Part shown: positions 1 through 8,326 of the stretch, piece after piece
How the letters are laid out: every line of letters begins with the position of its first letter
Position numbering within the stretch: position 1 is the first letter of the stretch
Source of the DNA: Pseudomonadota bacterium
Lineage (GTDB): Bacteria; Desulfobacterota; Binatia; UBA9968
Reading direction: 5' to 3'
Length of the DNA stretch: 56,830 nucleotides
Assembly (NCBI GenBank): GCA_021324155.1
Contig: JAJPJQ010000032.1
Location: 1-56,830, forward strand
Translations under genes and position numbers: made by a program
The notes under the pieces: model-generated
The model's input: the letters and a program-made list of their open reading frames with translations, nothing else
Database searches by the model: none
Told to the model about the DNA's origin: nothing

Positions 1-302
1 CCGTCGAGCTCGACGGTGACGATACGGCTCTCGTAGTCGAAGACGGGATGCACGAAGCGCGGCTCGTCTTTGAACGACTCGCGGCGGATGTGCAGGCCGA
101 CGCCCGAGTAAGCTTTCGCGCCGTGCCAGTAGCAGGTATAGCCCTGGAGCTCGCAGATCGATTGCGGCACCTGCGCCTGCGGCGCCTTGATTTCCTGAAG
201 ACAAACGACGTCGGGCTGCTCGCGCTCGATCCATTCGCGAAACTGCGCCTCGCGCGCGCGGATGCCGTTCACGTTCCAGGTCGAGATTTTCAATCGGCCC
301 AT
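1..302 (-). CDS. xth: Exodeoxyribonuclease III, N-terminal part (cut by window edge)
   Basis: About the first 100 residues of an AP endonuclease/3'-5' exonuclease of the exonuclease-endonuclease-phosphatase fold, which acts in base excision repair. Visible motifs are the N-terminal STWNVNGIRAR strand, the metal-binding glutamate in VVCLQEIKAPQ, and YWHGAKAYSGVGL, all typical of XthA. The ATG at 302 gives the expected family N-terminus. The gene runs off the left edge. It lies 36 nt downstream of the Mo-hydroxylase large subunit on the same strand, so it may be read through from that operon. Confidence 0.93.
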   Translation of the reverse strand, partial: MGRLKISTWNVNGIRAREAQFREWIEREQPDVVCLQEIKAPQAQVPQSICELQGYTCYWHGAKAYSGVGLHIRRESFKDEPRFVHPVFDYESRIVTVELD

Positions 303-338
303 GCAGGAATGAGTATAGCAGGCTCGCCGCCGCCGCCG

Positions 339-2642
339 CTACTTTTTGCTCTCGGCGCGGCGGATCGCCGTCCAGAGCTTCGGCGCGGTGTAGGGCATGT
401 CGATGTGATCGATGCCGAGCGGCGCGAGCGCGTCCATCACGGCGTTCGCGATGCACGGCGGCGCGCCGTTGGTGCCCGCCTCGCCGACGCCCTTGACGCC
501 CATCGGATTGAACGGGTTCGGCGTCACGGTCTCGCCGAGCGTGAGCGTCGGCATCGTCGTCGCATGCGGCACGGCGTAATTGACCAGCGTACCGGTCAGC
601 ACCTCACCGTCCTCGCCATACTGCATTTGCTCGAGAAACGCCTCGCCAAGGCCCTGCGCGACCCCGCCGTGAATCTGGCCCTCGACGATCATCGGATTGA
701 TGATCACGCCGCAGTCGTCGACGAGCACGAGTTTTTCGATCTTGGTCTCGCCGGTGTCGCGGTCGATCTTCACGAGCGCGACGTGCGCGCCGAAGCCCCA
801 CGCCTCGCGCTTGGGATCGAAGAAGACGGTCTCCTGCAGCCCAGGATCGATGCCTTTGGGCAGGCGGCCGTACGCTGCGGCGGCGATCTGCCGCCAGGTG
901 ACCTTTTTCTCCGGCACGCCCGTGACCGCGAAGCCGCCTTCGGCCGGCACGATGTCTTCGAGCGATGCTTCCAAGAGATGCGCCGCGATGCGGCGCGCCT
1001 TGTCGCTGACGTTCTCGATCGCCAGCGCGAGCGCGCCGCCGCCCATCACGGCGCTGCGGCTCCCGAACGTGCCGACGCCCTGCTGGACCGCCATCGTATC
1101 GCCGTGGCGGATCGCCACATGCTCCATGCCGACGCGCATCTTGTCGGCGACTACCTGTGCGAACATCGTCTCATGTCCCTGGCCGTGCGAGCTCGATCCG
1201 GTAAGCACGGTGATCTCGCCGGTGCGCTCCACGCGCACCGTGCCGCTCTCGAAGCCGGCGCCGCCGCTCGGCTCGACGAATGTCGAGACGCCGACGCCAG
1301 CGAGTTCGCCGCGCTGGCGCGCTGCGTCGCGCTCGCCCATGAGCCGGTCGTAATCCGACAGCTTCATCGCCTCGTCGAGCGCTTTTTCATAATCACCGGA
1401 GTCGTACTCGACGCCGGTCGCCGTCTTATAGGGAAATTGTTCGGGCCGAATGAAATTCTTGCGACGGATCGCCAGGCGGTCGATGCCTAAATCGCGCGCG
1501 GCCTTGTCGACGAGCCGTTCGATGTTGAGCACCGACTCCGGCCGGCCCGCGCCGCGGTAGGGGCCGGTCGAGACGGTATTGGTGAAGACCGCCAGCACCT
1601 CGACGAAGACGTTCTTGATTTGATAACACCCGGGCGCCATCGCCATCATGCGCTGCGGCGGTCCCGCGGTATTCGAGCATAGATAGGCGCCGAGGTTCGC
1701 CACGACGCGGACCTTTAAGCCCAGCATCGTGCCGTCGCGCTTGAGCGCCAATTCGGAGGTCATCGCCTGGTCGCGTCCTTGAATGACAGTGAGAAAATCG
1801 TCGCTCCGCGTCGCAGTCCATTTGACCGGACGCTTGAGTTTGAGCGCGCAATACGCCGCCAGCGTGTATTCGCGGTAAAGCGGCCCCTTGCTGCCGAAGC
1901 CGCCGCCGACGTCCGGCGCGATCACGCGGATGCGGTGCTCGGGAAACTTGATCGCGGTCGCGAGGTCGGCGCGCGTGCGGTGCGGCGATTGCGTCGTGAG
2001 CCAGACCGTCAGGTCGCCGTTCGGCTCCGGCCGTGCGGCCGCAGCGCGCGGCTCGATCGCCATCGCAACCTGCCGCGGACTCGCGATGTGCATCTTGACG
2101 GTGTGATCCGCCTCGGCGAACGCCTTGTCTACGTCTCCGCCCTTATTGACCGCGCGGTAGCAGATGTTGGTGTCGAGCTCTTCGCGCGCGATCGGCGCGC
2201 CGGGCTCGAGCGCCTTTTCCGCGTTCGTCACCGCCGGCAGCGCATCGTATTCGACTTCGATGGCGTTCGCCGCGTCGGCCGCCTGCGCGCGCGTCTGCGC
2301 GACCACGGCGGCGACCGGCGCGCCGATGGCGTGCACCGCGACGCGCGCCAGCGCCGGATGCGGCGGAATCTTCTGTCCCGGCACCATCGGAGGCGAGGGA
2401 ATGTTGATATCGATATCCGCGCCCGTCAGCACCAGCTCGACGCCGGGCATTTTGCGCGCGGCGTCGGCGTTGATCGAGGTGATCTTCGCGTGCGGATAAG
2501 GACTGCGCAAAAGCGCGAGATAAAGCGCGCCGGGAAGCTGCACGTCGTCAACGTAGCAGCCTCGGCCGGTTGTGAGTACGGGGTCTTCGACTCTGAGAAT
2601 GGACGCGCCGATCAGGCCGGCGGGGAGGTGTTGTGTCGTCAT
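339..2642 (-). CDS. Molybdenum hydroxylase large subunit (CO dehydrogenase/xanthine dehydrogenase family)
   Basis: 767-residue molybdopterin-cytosine-dinucleotide-binding subunit of a three-subunit Mo hydroxylase. It begins with the family-typical IGASILRVEDPVLTTGRG. The active-site loop reads PYRGAGRPE, which resembles the form II (AYRGAGR) type and lacks the Cys of true form I CO dehydrogenase (AYRCSFR). The GVGEAGT stretch near the C-terminus carries the catalytic glutamate. The ATG at 2642 lies 4 nt after the FAD-subunit stop; a longer in-frame N-terminus reading back into that gene is unlikely. The family oxidises CO, aldehydes, N-heterocycles or aromatics. The substrate is unknown here; CO is unlikely from the loop. 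Confidence 0.93.
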   Translation of the reverse strand: MTTQHLPAGLIGASILRVEDPVLTTGRGCYVDDVQLPGALYLALLRSPYPHAKITSINADAARKMPGVELVLTGADIDINIPSPPMVPGQKIPPHPALARVAVHAIGAPVAAVVAQTRAQAADAANAIEVEYDALPAVTNAEKALEPGAPIAREELDTNICYRAVNKGGDVDKAFAEADHTVKMHIASPRQVAMAIEPRAAAARPEPNGDLTVWLTTQSPHRTRADLATAIKFPEHRIRVIAPDVGGGFGSKGPLYREYTLAAYCALKLKRPVKWTATRSDDFLTVIQGRDQAMTSELALKRDGTMLGLKVRVVANLGAYLCSNTAGPPQRMMAMAPGCYQIKNVFVEVLAVFTNTVSTGPYRGAGRPESVLNIERLVDKAARDLGIDRLAIRRKNFIRPEQFPYKTATGVEYDSGDYEKALDEAMKLSDYDRLMGERDAARQRGELAGVGVSTFVEPSGGAGFESGTVRVERTGEITVLTGSSSHGQGHETMFAQVVADKMRVGMEHVAIRHGDTMAVQQGVGTFGSRSAVMGGGALALAIENVSDKARRIAAHLLEASLEDIVPAEGGFAVTGVPEKKVTWRQIAAAAYGRLPKGIDPGLQETVFFDPKREAWGFGAHVALVKIDRDTGETKIEKLVLVDDCGVIINPMIVEGQIHGGVAQGLGEAFLEQMQYGEDGEVLTGTLVNYAVPHATTMPTLTLGETVTPNPFNPMGVKGVGEAGTNGAPPCIANAVMDALAPLGIDHIDMPYTAPKLWTAIRRAESKK

Positions 2643-2646
2643 GGGT

Positions 2647-3540
2647 TTATCTCTGGTTCTGCGGATGGTCCGTTTCGATCTTGAAGCCGGACGCCTGCGC
2701 GAGCGCACGGCGCGTCAGCACGGACGCGACGTGGCGCTTGTAATCTGCGCTCGCGTAAATCTCGTCATCGGGATCGGCGCCTTCGGCGGCTTTGGCCGCC
2801 GCGTCTCCGATCGCTTCAAGCGTGAGCGATTTCCCGCGCAACGCCGCTTCCACCGCCGCAGGACGGAACGGCTTTCCGCCGAGGCCGCCGATCGCAATGC
2901 GGGCGTCAAGGCATTTGCCCGAGTCGTCGCGCCGCACGAGCGCGCCTGAGCTGACAACAAGGTAACCGGAGGCCGGATTCGCGAGCTTATGATACGCGGT
3001 GCCCGCGTCGGCCGCCGGCAGCGGCACGCGGATTTCGGTCAGGATCTCGTTCTGCGCGAGCGCGGTCGTGTAAAAATCCACGAAGAAATCTTCGACCGAA
3101 ATGGTGCGCTTGCCGGAAGGGGAGACCACGACGAACGACACGTTGAGCGCCGTCAGGATGACGGGAAAATCCGCGGCGGGATCGGCGTGGGCGCAGCTAC
3201 CGCCGATCGTGCCGCGGTTCCGCACCTGCACATCGCCGATAACATTGGCAGCGTCGGCGAGCGACGGCACGCGCTGCCGCACTAAATCGGAAGCCGCGAT
3301 ATCGGCGTGCACGGTGAGCGCGCCGATTGCGAGCGCATCGGCGTCGACGCGGATGCCACGAAGGCCCTGAACCGTGCCGAGGTCGATCAGCGTTTGGGGC
3401 GAAGCGAGGCGCAGCTTCATTGCCGGGATCAAGCTGTGACCGCCAGCGAGCAGTTTCGCGTCCTCGCCATACTTGGCGAGCAGCTCCAGCGCCTCGTCGA
3501 CGGAATGCGCGGCAATGTAACCGAAGCTAGTGGGAAACAT
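2647..3540 (-). CDS. Molybdenum hydroxylase FAD-binding medium subunit
   Basis: 297-residue FAD subunit (CoxM/CutM type) that passes electrons from the 2Fe-2S subunit to an acceptor. The two FAD signatures are [15 protein letters not shown] near residue 35 and [14 protein letters not shown] near residue 108, followed by the CO dehydrogenase flavoprotein C-terminal domain. The start at 3540 gives the family N-terminus [17 protein letters not shown] and overlaps the small-subunit gene by 14 nt, so translation is probably coupled. The gene order S-M-L differs from the M-S-L order of classical cox operons. No maturation genes (coxDEF type) are visible beside it. Confidence 0.92.
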   Translation of the reverse strand: MFPTSFGYIAAHSVDEALELLAKYGEDAKLLAGGHSLIPAMKLRLASPQTLIDLGTVQGLRGIRVDADALAIGALTVHADIAASDLVRQRVPSLADAANVIGDVQVRNRGTIGGSCAHADPAADFPVILTALNVSFVVVSPSGKRTISVEDFFVDFYTTALAQNEILTEIRVPLPAADAGTAYHKLANPASGYLVVSSGALVRRDDSGKCLDARIAIGGLGGKPFRPAAVEAALRGKSLTLEAIGDAAAKAAEGADPDDEIYASADYKRHVASVLTRRALAQASGFKIETDHPQNQR

Positions 3541-4039
3541 CGCCGCCCTCCGCTTTCTGCCCACCCCGCATTCTCTCGGCGGCCCATTTGACCGATTCCA
3601 CGATGTTGACGTAACCGGTGCAGCGGCAGAGATTGCCGTCGAGCGCGTGCTTGATCTCTTCGTCGCTCGGATCGGGATTCGTCTTGAGCAGGTAGATCGA
3701 CGACATGATCATTCCGGGCGTGCAGTAGCCGCACTGGAGGCCGTGCTTCTGGCGAAATCCTTCCTGCACCGGATGCAGCTCGTCGCCGCGCGCGAGCCCT
3801 TCGATCGTCGTGATCTCGGCGCCGTTCGCCTGCACGGCGAGAATCGTGCACGACTTCACCGCGCGCCCGTTCAGATGAACGGTGCACGCGCCGCATTGGC
3901 TCGTGTCGCAGCCGACATGCGTGCCGGTAAGGCCGAGCCGGTCGCGGAGAAAGTAAACCAGCAGCTCGCGCGGCTCGACGGTGGCGTCGTGCAGAACATT
4001 GTTGACAGTGAGGCTTATAGCCACACGCTCAGCGCTCAT
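3527..4039 (-). CDS. Molybdenum hydroxylase 2Fe-2S small subunit
   Basis: 170-residue iron-sulfur subunit with two [2Fe-2S] clusters. The N-terminal plant-ferredoxin-type site reads [16 protein letters not shown] plus a later Cys. The C-terminal four-helix domain has CGYCTPGM and CRCTGY. The ATG at 4039 has GAGG about 5 nt upstream and follows a predicted promoter at 4085-4113. It is the first gene of the three-subunit operon. A longer reading frame back to 4141 would overlap the promoter and the shared inverted repeat, so it was rejected. Confidence 0.94.
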   Translation of the reverse strand: MSAERVAISLTVNNVLHDATVEPRELLVYFLRDRLGLTGTHVGCDTSQCGACTVHLNGRAVKSCTILAVQANGAEITTIEGLARGDELHPVQEGFRQKHGLQCGYCTPGMIMSSIYLLKTNPDPSDEEIKHALDGNLCRCTGYVNIVESVKWAAERMRGGQKAEGGDVSH

Positions 4040-4084
4040 TCCTCGTGCTTCCCCCTTAGATCGTGAAATTTTCTTGCTTTTTGA

Positions 4085-4113
4085 GTAATACACATACTGC
4101 CGGTTGTCCTCAA
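4085..4113 (-). promoter_or_regulatory. Predicted sigma-70 promoter of the Mo hydroxylase operon
   Basis: On the minus strand, TTGAGG (-35, 4113-4108) is followed by a 17-nt spacer and TATTAC (-10, 4090-4085). Transcription would begin near 4078, about 40 nt before the small-subunit ATG. Found by eye. Confidence 0.45.
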
Positions 4114-4115
4114 GT

Positions 4116-4163
4116 CCCGTCGCATGCGGTTTTCGATTCATCGAATTGACTGCATGCGACCGC
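4116..4163. promoter_or_regulatory. Nested inverted repeats, probable shared operator of divergent genes
   Basis: GTCGCATGC at 4119-4127 is repeated inverted as GCATGCGAC at 4152-4160, and the match extends to 12 of 14 positions on each side. Each half contains the self-palindrome GCATGC, with centres 30 bp apart, close to three helical turns. Between them lies a second perfect dyad, TTCGAT-TC-ATCGAA (4132-4145). The left copy abuts the -35 of the leftward promoter and the right copy fills the spacer of the rightward one. This suits a dimeric repressor controlling both genes, but no regulator gene is adjacent. Confidence 0.5.
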
Positions 4164-4174
4164 CGTGTTACGAA
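4146..4174 (+). promoter_or_regulatory. Predicted promoter of the deoxyhypusine-synthase-like gene
   Basis: TTGACT (4146-4151), a 17-nt spacer containing the right-hand GCATGC repeat, then TACGAA (4169-4174). A start near 4181 fits translation from the TTG at 4208 and excludes the upstream in-frame ATGs at 4124 and 4154. The -10 box is weak. Confidence 0.4.
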
Positions 4175-4207
4175 CCAACGAACTCACCCTCACCGAGGCA
4201 AACAATC

Positions 4208-5653
4208 TTGAAACCGCTTAAATTCGAAGAGCTTAAATCGCTCGATTTATCAAAGTGCAAGACGGTCGGCGACATCGTGGACGCGATGAAGTACTGCGCC
4301 TTCGGCGCGCGCATGCTCGGCGAGGTCGCGCGCACGATCCATGCGATGATCGAATCGAAGGACAAGCCCGTGCTGATTTACGACGGGGTCGACGATTCGC
4401 CGCTCGCGACGCTGCTCGACGAATTCGTCGCGCGCGGCTGGTTCAAGACCGTCGTGCGGCCTTCCGATTACGCACGGGGAAAAAAGCGCGGCGGGAACGC
4501 CGTCGTCGTCGGCGCCTTCTCGGAGCGGGACGCGCAGGCGATCTATGAAAAACCCGCGCGGGCGCTCTTTATCAATCCGTTCGACATGGCGCGGCCGGGA
4601 CAGGTCCGGGACGGATTTTTCCCCGACGCGGTGTTCGCCGATCCGCGCTTCGTCATGCCGGTGATCGACGCGGCGCTCGTCGAGTGGACCGGCGGCAAGG
4701 GAATCTCCGCGAGCCAGCTCGTAACGCGGCTCGCCCGCTACGACGGCGTCGCAGCGCAGGTCGCGCGCGGCGCCAAGGCGCTCGACGTGATGGCGCGCGA
4801 CAAGAACTGCGCGCGCTTTCTCACCATCAGCGGGGCCATGACGGTCGGCAAGATGGACCTCGTGATCTGCGACATGATCGAGTCGGGTCTTACGCACGCG
4901 ATCTCGTCGACGGGCGCGCTCATGGCGCACGGCCTCGTCTCATCGATCGGCCTCAAGCACTACAAATACAATCCCAAGTACAACGACACCGTGCTGGCCG
5001 CGCACAAGCTCAACCGCGTGACCGATACGCTCGAGCCGGAGACCAATCTCGATACCGTGGAAGAAGTCATCGGCGAAGTCATCGAACAGCTCGACGGCTC
5101 CGAGCCGATCAGCCCGACGATCTTGAACCGTCTGATCGGCAAGCACCTCGCGGATCATTACCCGAACGACCGCGGCATTCTGAAGTCAGCGTATCTGAAA
5201 AAAGTCCCCGTGTTCGTGCCTGCGTTCGTCGACTCGGAGCTCGGCAACGACATCTATATTCATAACCTGAAGCGCAAGACGGCGGGAAAGAAGCCGATCC
5301 TCGTCGATCTCGAGATCGACAGCAAGGAACTGATCCGCATCGTGACCGAGTCGCCCCGCTTCGGCATCTTCACCGTCGGAGGCGGCGTGCCGCGCAATAA
5401 CGTGCAGAACGTCGCGCCGCTCATCGAGATCGTCAACGAGCGCCTCGGGCCGACCTTTCCGAACCGCCGCTTTACCTACGGCATCAGAATCTGCCCCGAC
5501 CGGCCGCACTTCGGCCACCTTTCCGGCTGCACGTATTCGGAGAACGAATCGTGGCGCAAGGCGGCGAAGGAGGGCGTCTACGCCGAGATGCAGGCCGATG
5601 CGACGCAGGTCTGGCCTTTTCTCGTCAAGCACGTCCTCGAGCGAGGCTTTTAG
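4208..5653 (+). CDS. Deoxyhypusine-synthase-like protein
   Basis: 481-residue member of the deoxyhypusine/homospermidine synthase family (NAD-dependent transfer of the spermidine aminobutyl group). Family signs are ISGAMTVGKMD (about residue 205), ISSTGALMAHGL, GIFTVGGGVPRNNVQN (about 395) and a C-terminal SENESWRK. The Lys of that WRK lies near residue 451 and aligns by eye with the catalytic Lys of eukaryotic DHS (WGK). The protein is longer than the usual 330-370 residues, with an extra N-terminal region. Bacteria lack eIF5A, so the true substrate is uncertain; homospermidine-type polyamine chemistry or modification of another protein are options. The TTG start has GAGG upstream and fits the predicted promoter. 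Confidence 0.8.
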   Translation: MKPLKFEELKSLDLSKCKTVGDIVDAMKYCAFGARMLGEVARTIHAMIESKDKPVLIYDGVDDSPLATLLDEFVARGWFKTVVRPSDYARGKKRGGNAVVVGAFSERDAQAIYEKPARALFINPFDMARPGQVRDGFFPDAVFADPRFVMPVIDAALVEWTGGKGISASQLVTRLARYDGVAAQVARGAKALDVMARDKNCARFLTISGAMTVGKMDLVICDMIESGLTHAISSTGALMAHGLVSSIGLKHYKYNPKYNDTVLAAHKLNRVTDTLEPETNLDTVEEVIGEVIEQLDGSEPISPTILNRLIGKHLADHYPNDRGILKSAYLKKVPVFVPAFVDSELGNDIYIHNLKRKTAGKKPILVDLEIDSKELIRIVTESPRFGIFTVGGGVPRNNVQNVAPLIEIVNERLGPTFPNRRFTYGIRICPDRPHFGHLSGCTYSENESWRKAAKEGVYAEMQADATQVWPFLVKHVLERGF

Positions 5654-6906
5654 AGCTGCTCCTTGATCGGGAAGGCGAAGAGCTCGAGCAACCGTTCGCC
5701 GATGCCGCGCGACTGCCAGTCCGCGTAAGTCACCGGGTCTGCGCGCTTGATATCGTCCTCGAACACCGCTTGCAGCTGCGCTGCGAACTCCGGGTTGTAG
5801 ACCGTAAGGTTGATCTCCTGGTTGAGCGCGAAGGAGCGGTTGTCAAAATTCGAGCTGCCGACCGTCGCCCAGACGCCGTCGACGACCATCGTCTTGGCAT
5901 GCAGCAGCGCCGGCTGGTACTCGAAAATTTTCACGCCGCCTTTGAGTAGCGGTCCGTAGCCGCTCCGGCTAGCGGTGTACGCGACCTTGCTGTCGAGCTT
6001 TCCGGGCGCAAGCACCGCCACGCGCACGCCGCGTTGTACGGCCTTGATCAACACATCCGTCATGTTGTCGTCGGGGATGAAGTAAGGATTGGTGATGAGG
6101 ATCGATTTTTTTGCCGAGTTGATCGAGAGCAGATACAGCATGTAGTTCTGGAAGCTTCCGCTGATCGGCGAGCTGCGCACGACCTGCGCCGGGATGTTGC
6201 CGCGCAACTCGGGGCGCGGAAAATAGCCGTCGCCGCCGATCGCCTCGCCGGTGGTCTCGAGCCAGCTCTCGGCAAACGCCGCCTGTAAAAATTTGACAAC
6301 GGGTCCTTCGACACGGACGTTTGTGTCGCGCCAGTGTTCCGGCGTGCGGCCGTCGCCCGTCCATGCGTCGCTGATGCCGTAGCCGCCGGTGAAGCCGATG
6401 TGCCCGTCGATCACGAGGATGCGCCGGTGGCTCCGGTAGTTGTATCGCAGCAGCTTCCACCACAGGAGCAGCGCCGGAGCCTCGATTCGTCGGAAGCGCT
6501 CGACACGGCAGCCCGCATCCGTCAGCTTTGAAGTCACGTCTCGGGTTCCCGAAGCTCCGTGATCGTCCCACAGAAGCTTGACCTCGACCCCGGCGCGGCA
6601 GCGCTCGGCGAACGCCTCGGCAAACGTGTTCGCGAGATCGCCTTCTTCGACAAGATACTGTGCCATCGTGATGGTTGATTTTGCGTTCTTGATCTCGCGC
6701 AGCATGAGGGGAAAAGTGCCGTCGCCATTCAGCAGTAGGTCGACTTTGTTCCCGGCCGTGATAGCGGCGTCGGTGTGCGCCTCGATCGTCGGAAAAAAAG
6801 TCGCCTCGCCGAGAGTGATCGGCGGGATCTTCTCGACGTTCAGAACCTGGGCGCAGCCGATGCCGATGAGAAGAGTGAGGACCAGCAGCAGTTTTGCGCG
6901 GCGCAT
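5650..6906 (-). CDS. Phospholipase D / cardiolipin synthase family protein
   Basis: About 418 residues with two HKD catalytic motifs. The first reads HRRILVIDG, with Arg in place of the usual Lys, near residue 166. The second is canonical, HAKTMVVDG followed by GSSNFDNRS, near residue 344. The enzyme probably condenses phospholipids into cardiolipin or hydrolyses them at the membrane. The N-terminus MRRAKLLLVLTLLIGIGCAQ looks like a signal or lipoprotein anchor, though the lipobox is imperfect. The ATG at 6906 is preferred because it places this segment at the N-terminus; an in-frame ATG at 6939 adds 11 residues. Its stop overlaps the converging deoxyhypusine-synthase-like gene by 4 nt. Confidence 0.85.
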   Translation of the reverse strand: MRRAKLLLVLTLLIGIGCAQVLNVEKIPPITLGEATFFPTIEAHTDAAITAGNKVDLLLNGDGTFPLMLREIKNAKSTITMAQYLVEEGDLANTFAEAFAERCRAGVEVKLLWDDHGASGTRDVTSKLTDAGCRVERFRRIEAPALLLWWKLLRYNYRSHRRILVIDGHIGFTGGYGISDAWTGDGRTPEHWRDTNVRVEGPVVKFLQAAFAESWLETTGEAIGGDGYFPRPELRGNIPAQVVRSSPISGSFQNYMLYLLSINSAKKSILITNPYFIPDDNMTDVLIKAVQRGVRVAVLAPGKLDSKVAYTASRSGYGPLLKGGVKIFEYQPALLHAKTMVVDGVWATVGSSNFDNRSFALNQEINLTVYNPEFAAQLQAVFEDDIKRADPVTYADWQSRGIGERLLELFAFPIKEQL

Positions 6907-7006
6907 CGTGAGAGAAAGTATGGAGCGTTCGCGATTCAATACAAGTAGGGTAAACCCTGTAGCCGAGTCTGCGTTCTTGGCTTAAAATGAAGGCGGGAGG
7001 CGGAGT

Positions 7007-8326
7007 GTGGCGCGACCATCGGTCGTCATCGTCGGCGCGGGCCTCGCCGGATTGGCCGCGGCGCGCGCGCTCGAAAAGCGCGGCGCGCACGTGACGCTGC
7101 TGGAGGCGCGCGAGCGCGTCGGCGGCCGCGTGTTGACGGTTCGCGGACTCGCGGGAATGCACGGCGAGGCCGGCGGCGAGTTTATCGACGACGACCAGGA
7201 AGAAATCCGCAAATTGACGCGCGAGCTGCGTCTTTCCGAAGCGCGCATTCTCCGCTCCGGCTTCGCGCATTATCGCATGGGCGAGGACGGCCGCCGCCGC
7301 GTGCGGCCGCCTTCGGGCGGCTGGCGCAAGACCGAGACGGCGCTTGAGCCATGGCTGCATTCATATCGGCTGAACGGTCACCTGCCCGACGGGCCGATCG
7401 CCGGGAGCATCGCGCGCCGCTCGATCGCCGGCTGGCTCGATGAGGTCGGCGCCGATGCCGACGTGCGCGCCACCGCGACGGCGATGCGCGGCTTCTACGT
7501 CGCCGATCCCGACGAGCTTTCGCTGCTCGTCTATGTCGAGCAATTCGCCGCCGACGAAAATCCCGCCGAGCGCAAGCTCTATCGTCTGCGCGGCGGCAAC
7601 GACCGGCTGCCGGAAAAGATGGCCGCATCGCTCGCGGGTACAATCCGGCTCGGCTGCGTGGTCCGCCGCATCGTCTGGACGAAAAAAAACGTCCGGGTGA
7701 TCGCCGACGGCCGCCGCGGCCGCTTTGAAATCTCAGGCGATTACGCCGTCGTCACCGCGCCAGCGCCGCTCGCCGCCGCGATCGAAATCGCACCCGCGCT
7801 GCCAGTCGCCCAGCGCGACGCGATGGCGCGGTTACGTTACGGCCGTGCGACGAAGACGCTGCTGCGCTTCGACCGCTCTTCTTGGCGCAGGCGCGGCAGG
7901 CCGCGCGCGCTCGCAACCGATCTAGATGCCGGCGCGCTGTGGGACGGAAGCGAAGAGCAGAGGGGGAAAGCGGGCATCGTCACGTTGCTCGCTGGCGGAT
8001 CGGCGAGCGATGCGACCAAAGCGCTGCTCGCCGCCGGAGGCGCAGAGGCGCTCGCCGCGCAGATCGATTTCTTCGTAACAGGCGACGCGCGCTTCGTCGC
8101 GTCGAAAAGCGTCAGCTGGGAAGACGATCCCTGGGCGTGCGGTGCGTACGCATTCTTCGATCCGTCCTGCTCGCCCTCCGCACGCCTCCTGCCCGCGCTG
8201 CCGCATGGCCGCGTATATTTCGCGGGCGAGCACACGAGCACGAAATGGCAGGGGTATATGAATGGCGCGGTCGAGAGCGGGCTGCGCGCCGCGGAAGAAA
8301 TCTGGCTGGCGTATAAAAAGCTTTAG
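7007..8326 (+). CDS. FAD-dependent amine oxidase family protein
   Basis: 439-residue flavoprotein of the monoamine oxidase/phytoene desaturase superfamily. The N-terminal Rossmann dinucleotide motif is VGAGLAGLAAARALEKRG, with the acidic residue of LLEARERVGGR binding ribose. The C-terminal flavin segment is VYFAGEHTSTKWQGYMNGAV. The GTG at 7007 is supported by GGGAGG about 9 nt upstream. No signal peptide is seen. The substrate cannot be inferred; neighbours do not form an operon with it. Confidence 0.88.
   Translation: MARPSVVIVGAGLAGLAAARALEKRGAHVTLLEARERVGGRVLTVRGLAGMHGEAGGEFIDDDQEEIRKLTRELRLSEARILRSGFAHYRMGEDGRRRVRPPSGGWRKTETALEPWLHSYRLNGHLPDGPIAGSIARRSIAGWLDEVGADADVRATATAMRGFYVADPDELSLLVYVEQFAADENPAERKLYRLRGGNDRLPEKMAASLAGTIRLGCVVRRIVWTKKNVRVIADGRRGRFEISGDYAVVTAPAPLAAAIEIAPALPVAQRDAMARLRYGRATKTLLRFDRSSWRRRGRPRALATDLDAGALWDGSEEQRGKAGIVTLLAGGSASDATKALLAAGGAEALAAQIDFFVTGDARFVASKSVSWEDDPWACGAYAFFDPSCSPSARLLPALPHGRVYFAGEHTSTKWQGYMNGAVESGLRAAEEIWLAYKKL

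Noticed and set aside
48-1490. Long plus-strand open frame opposite the Mo hydroxylase large subunit
   Set aside because: Arg/Ala/His-rich composition, no motif and full overlap with a clear gene; an antisense frame of high-GC coding sequence.
5969-7360. Long minus-strand frame across the phospholipase and amine oxidase genes
   Set aside because: It spans two real genes in opposite orientations and lacks motifs; shadow frame.
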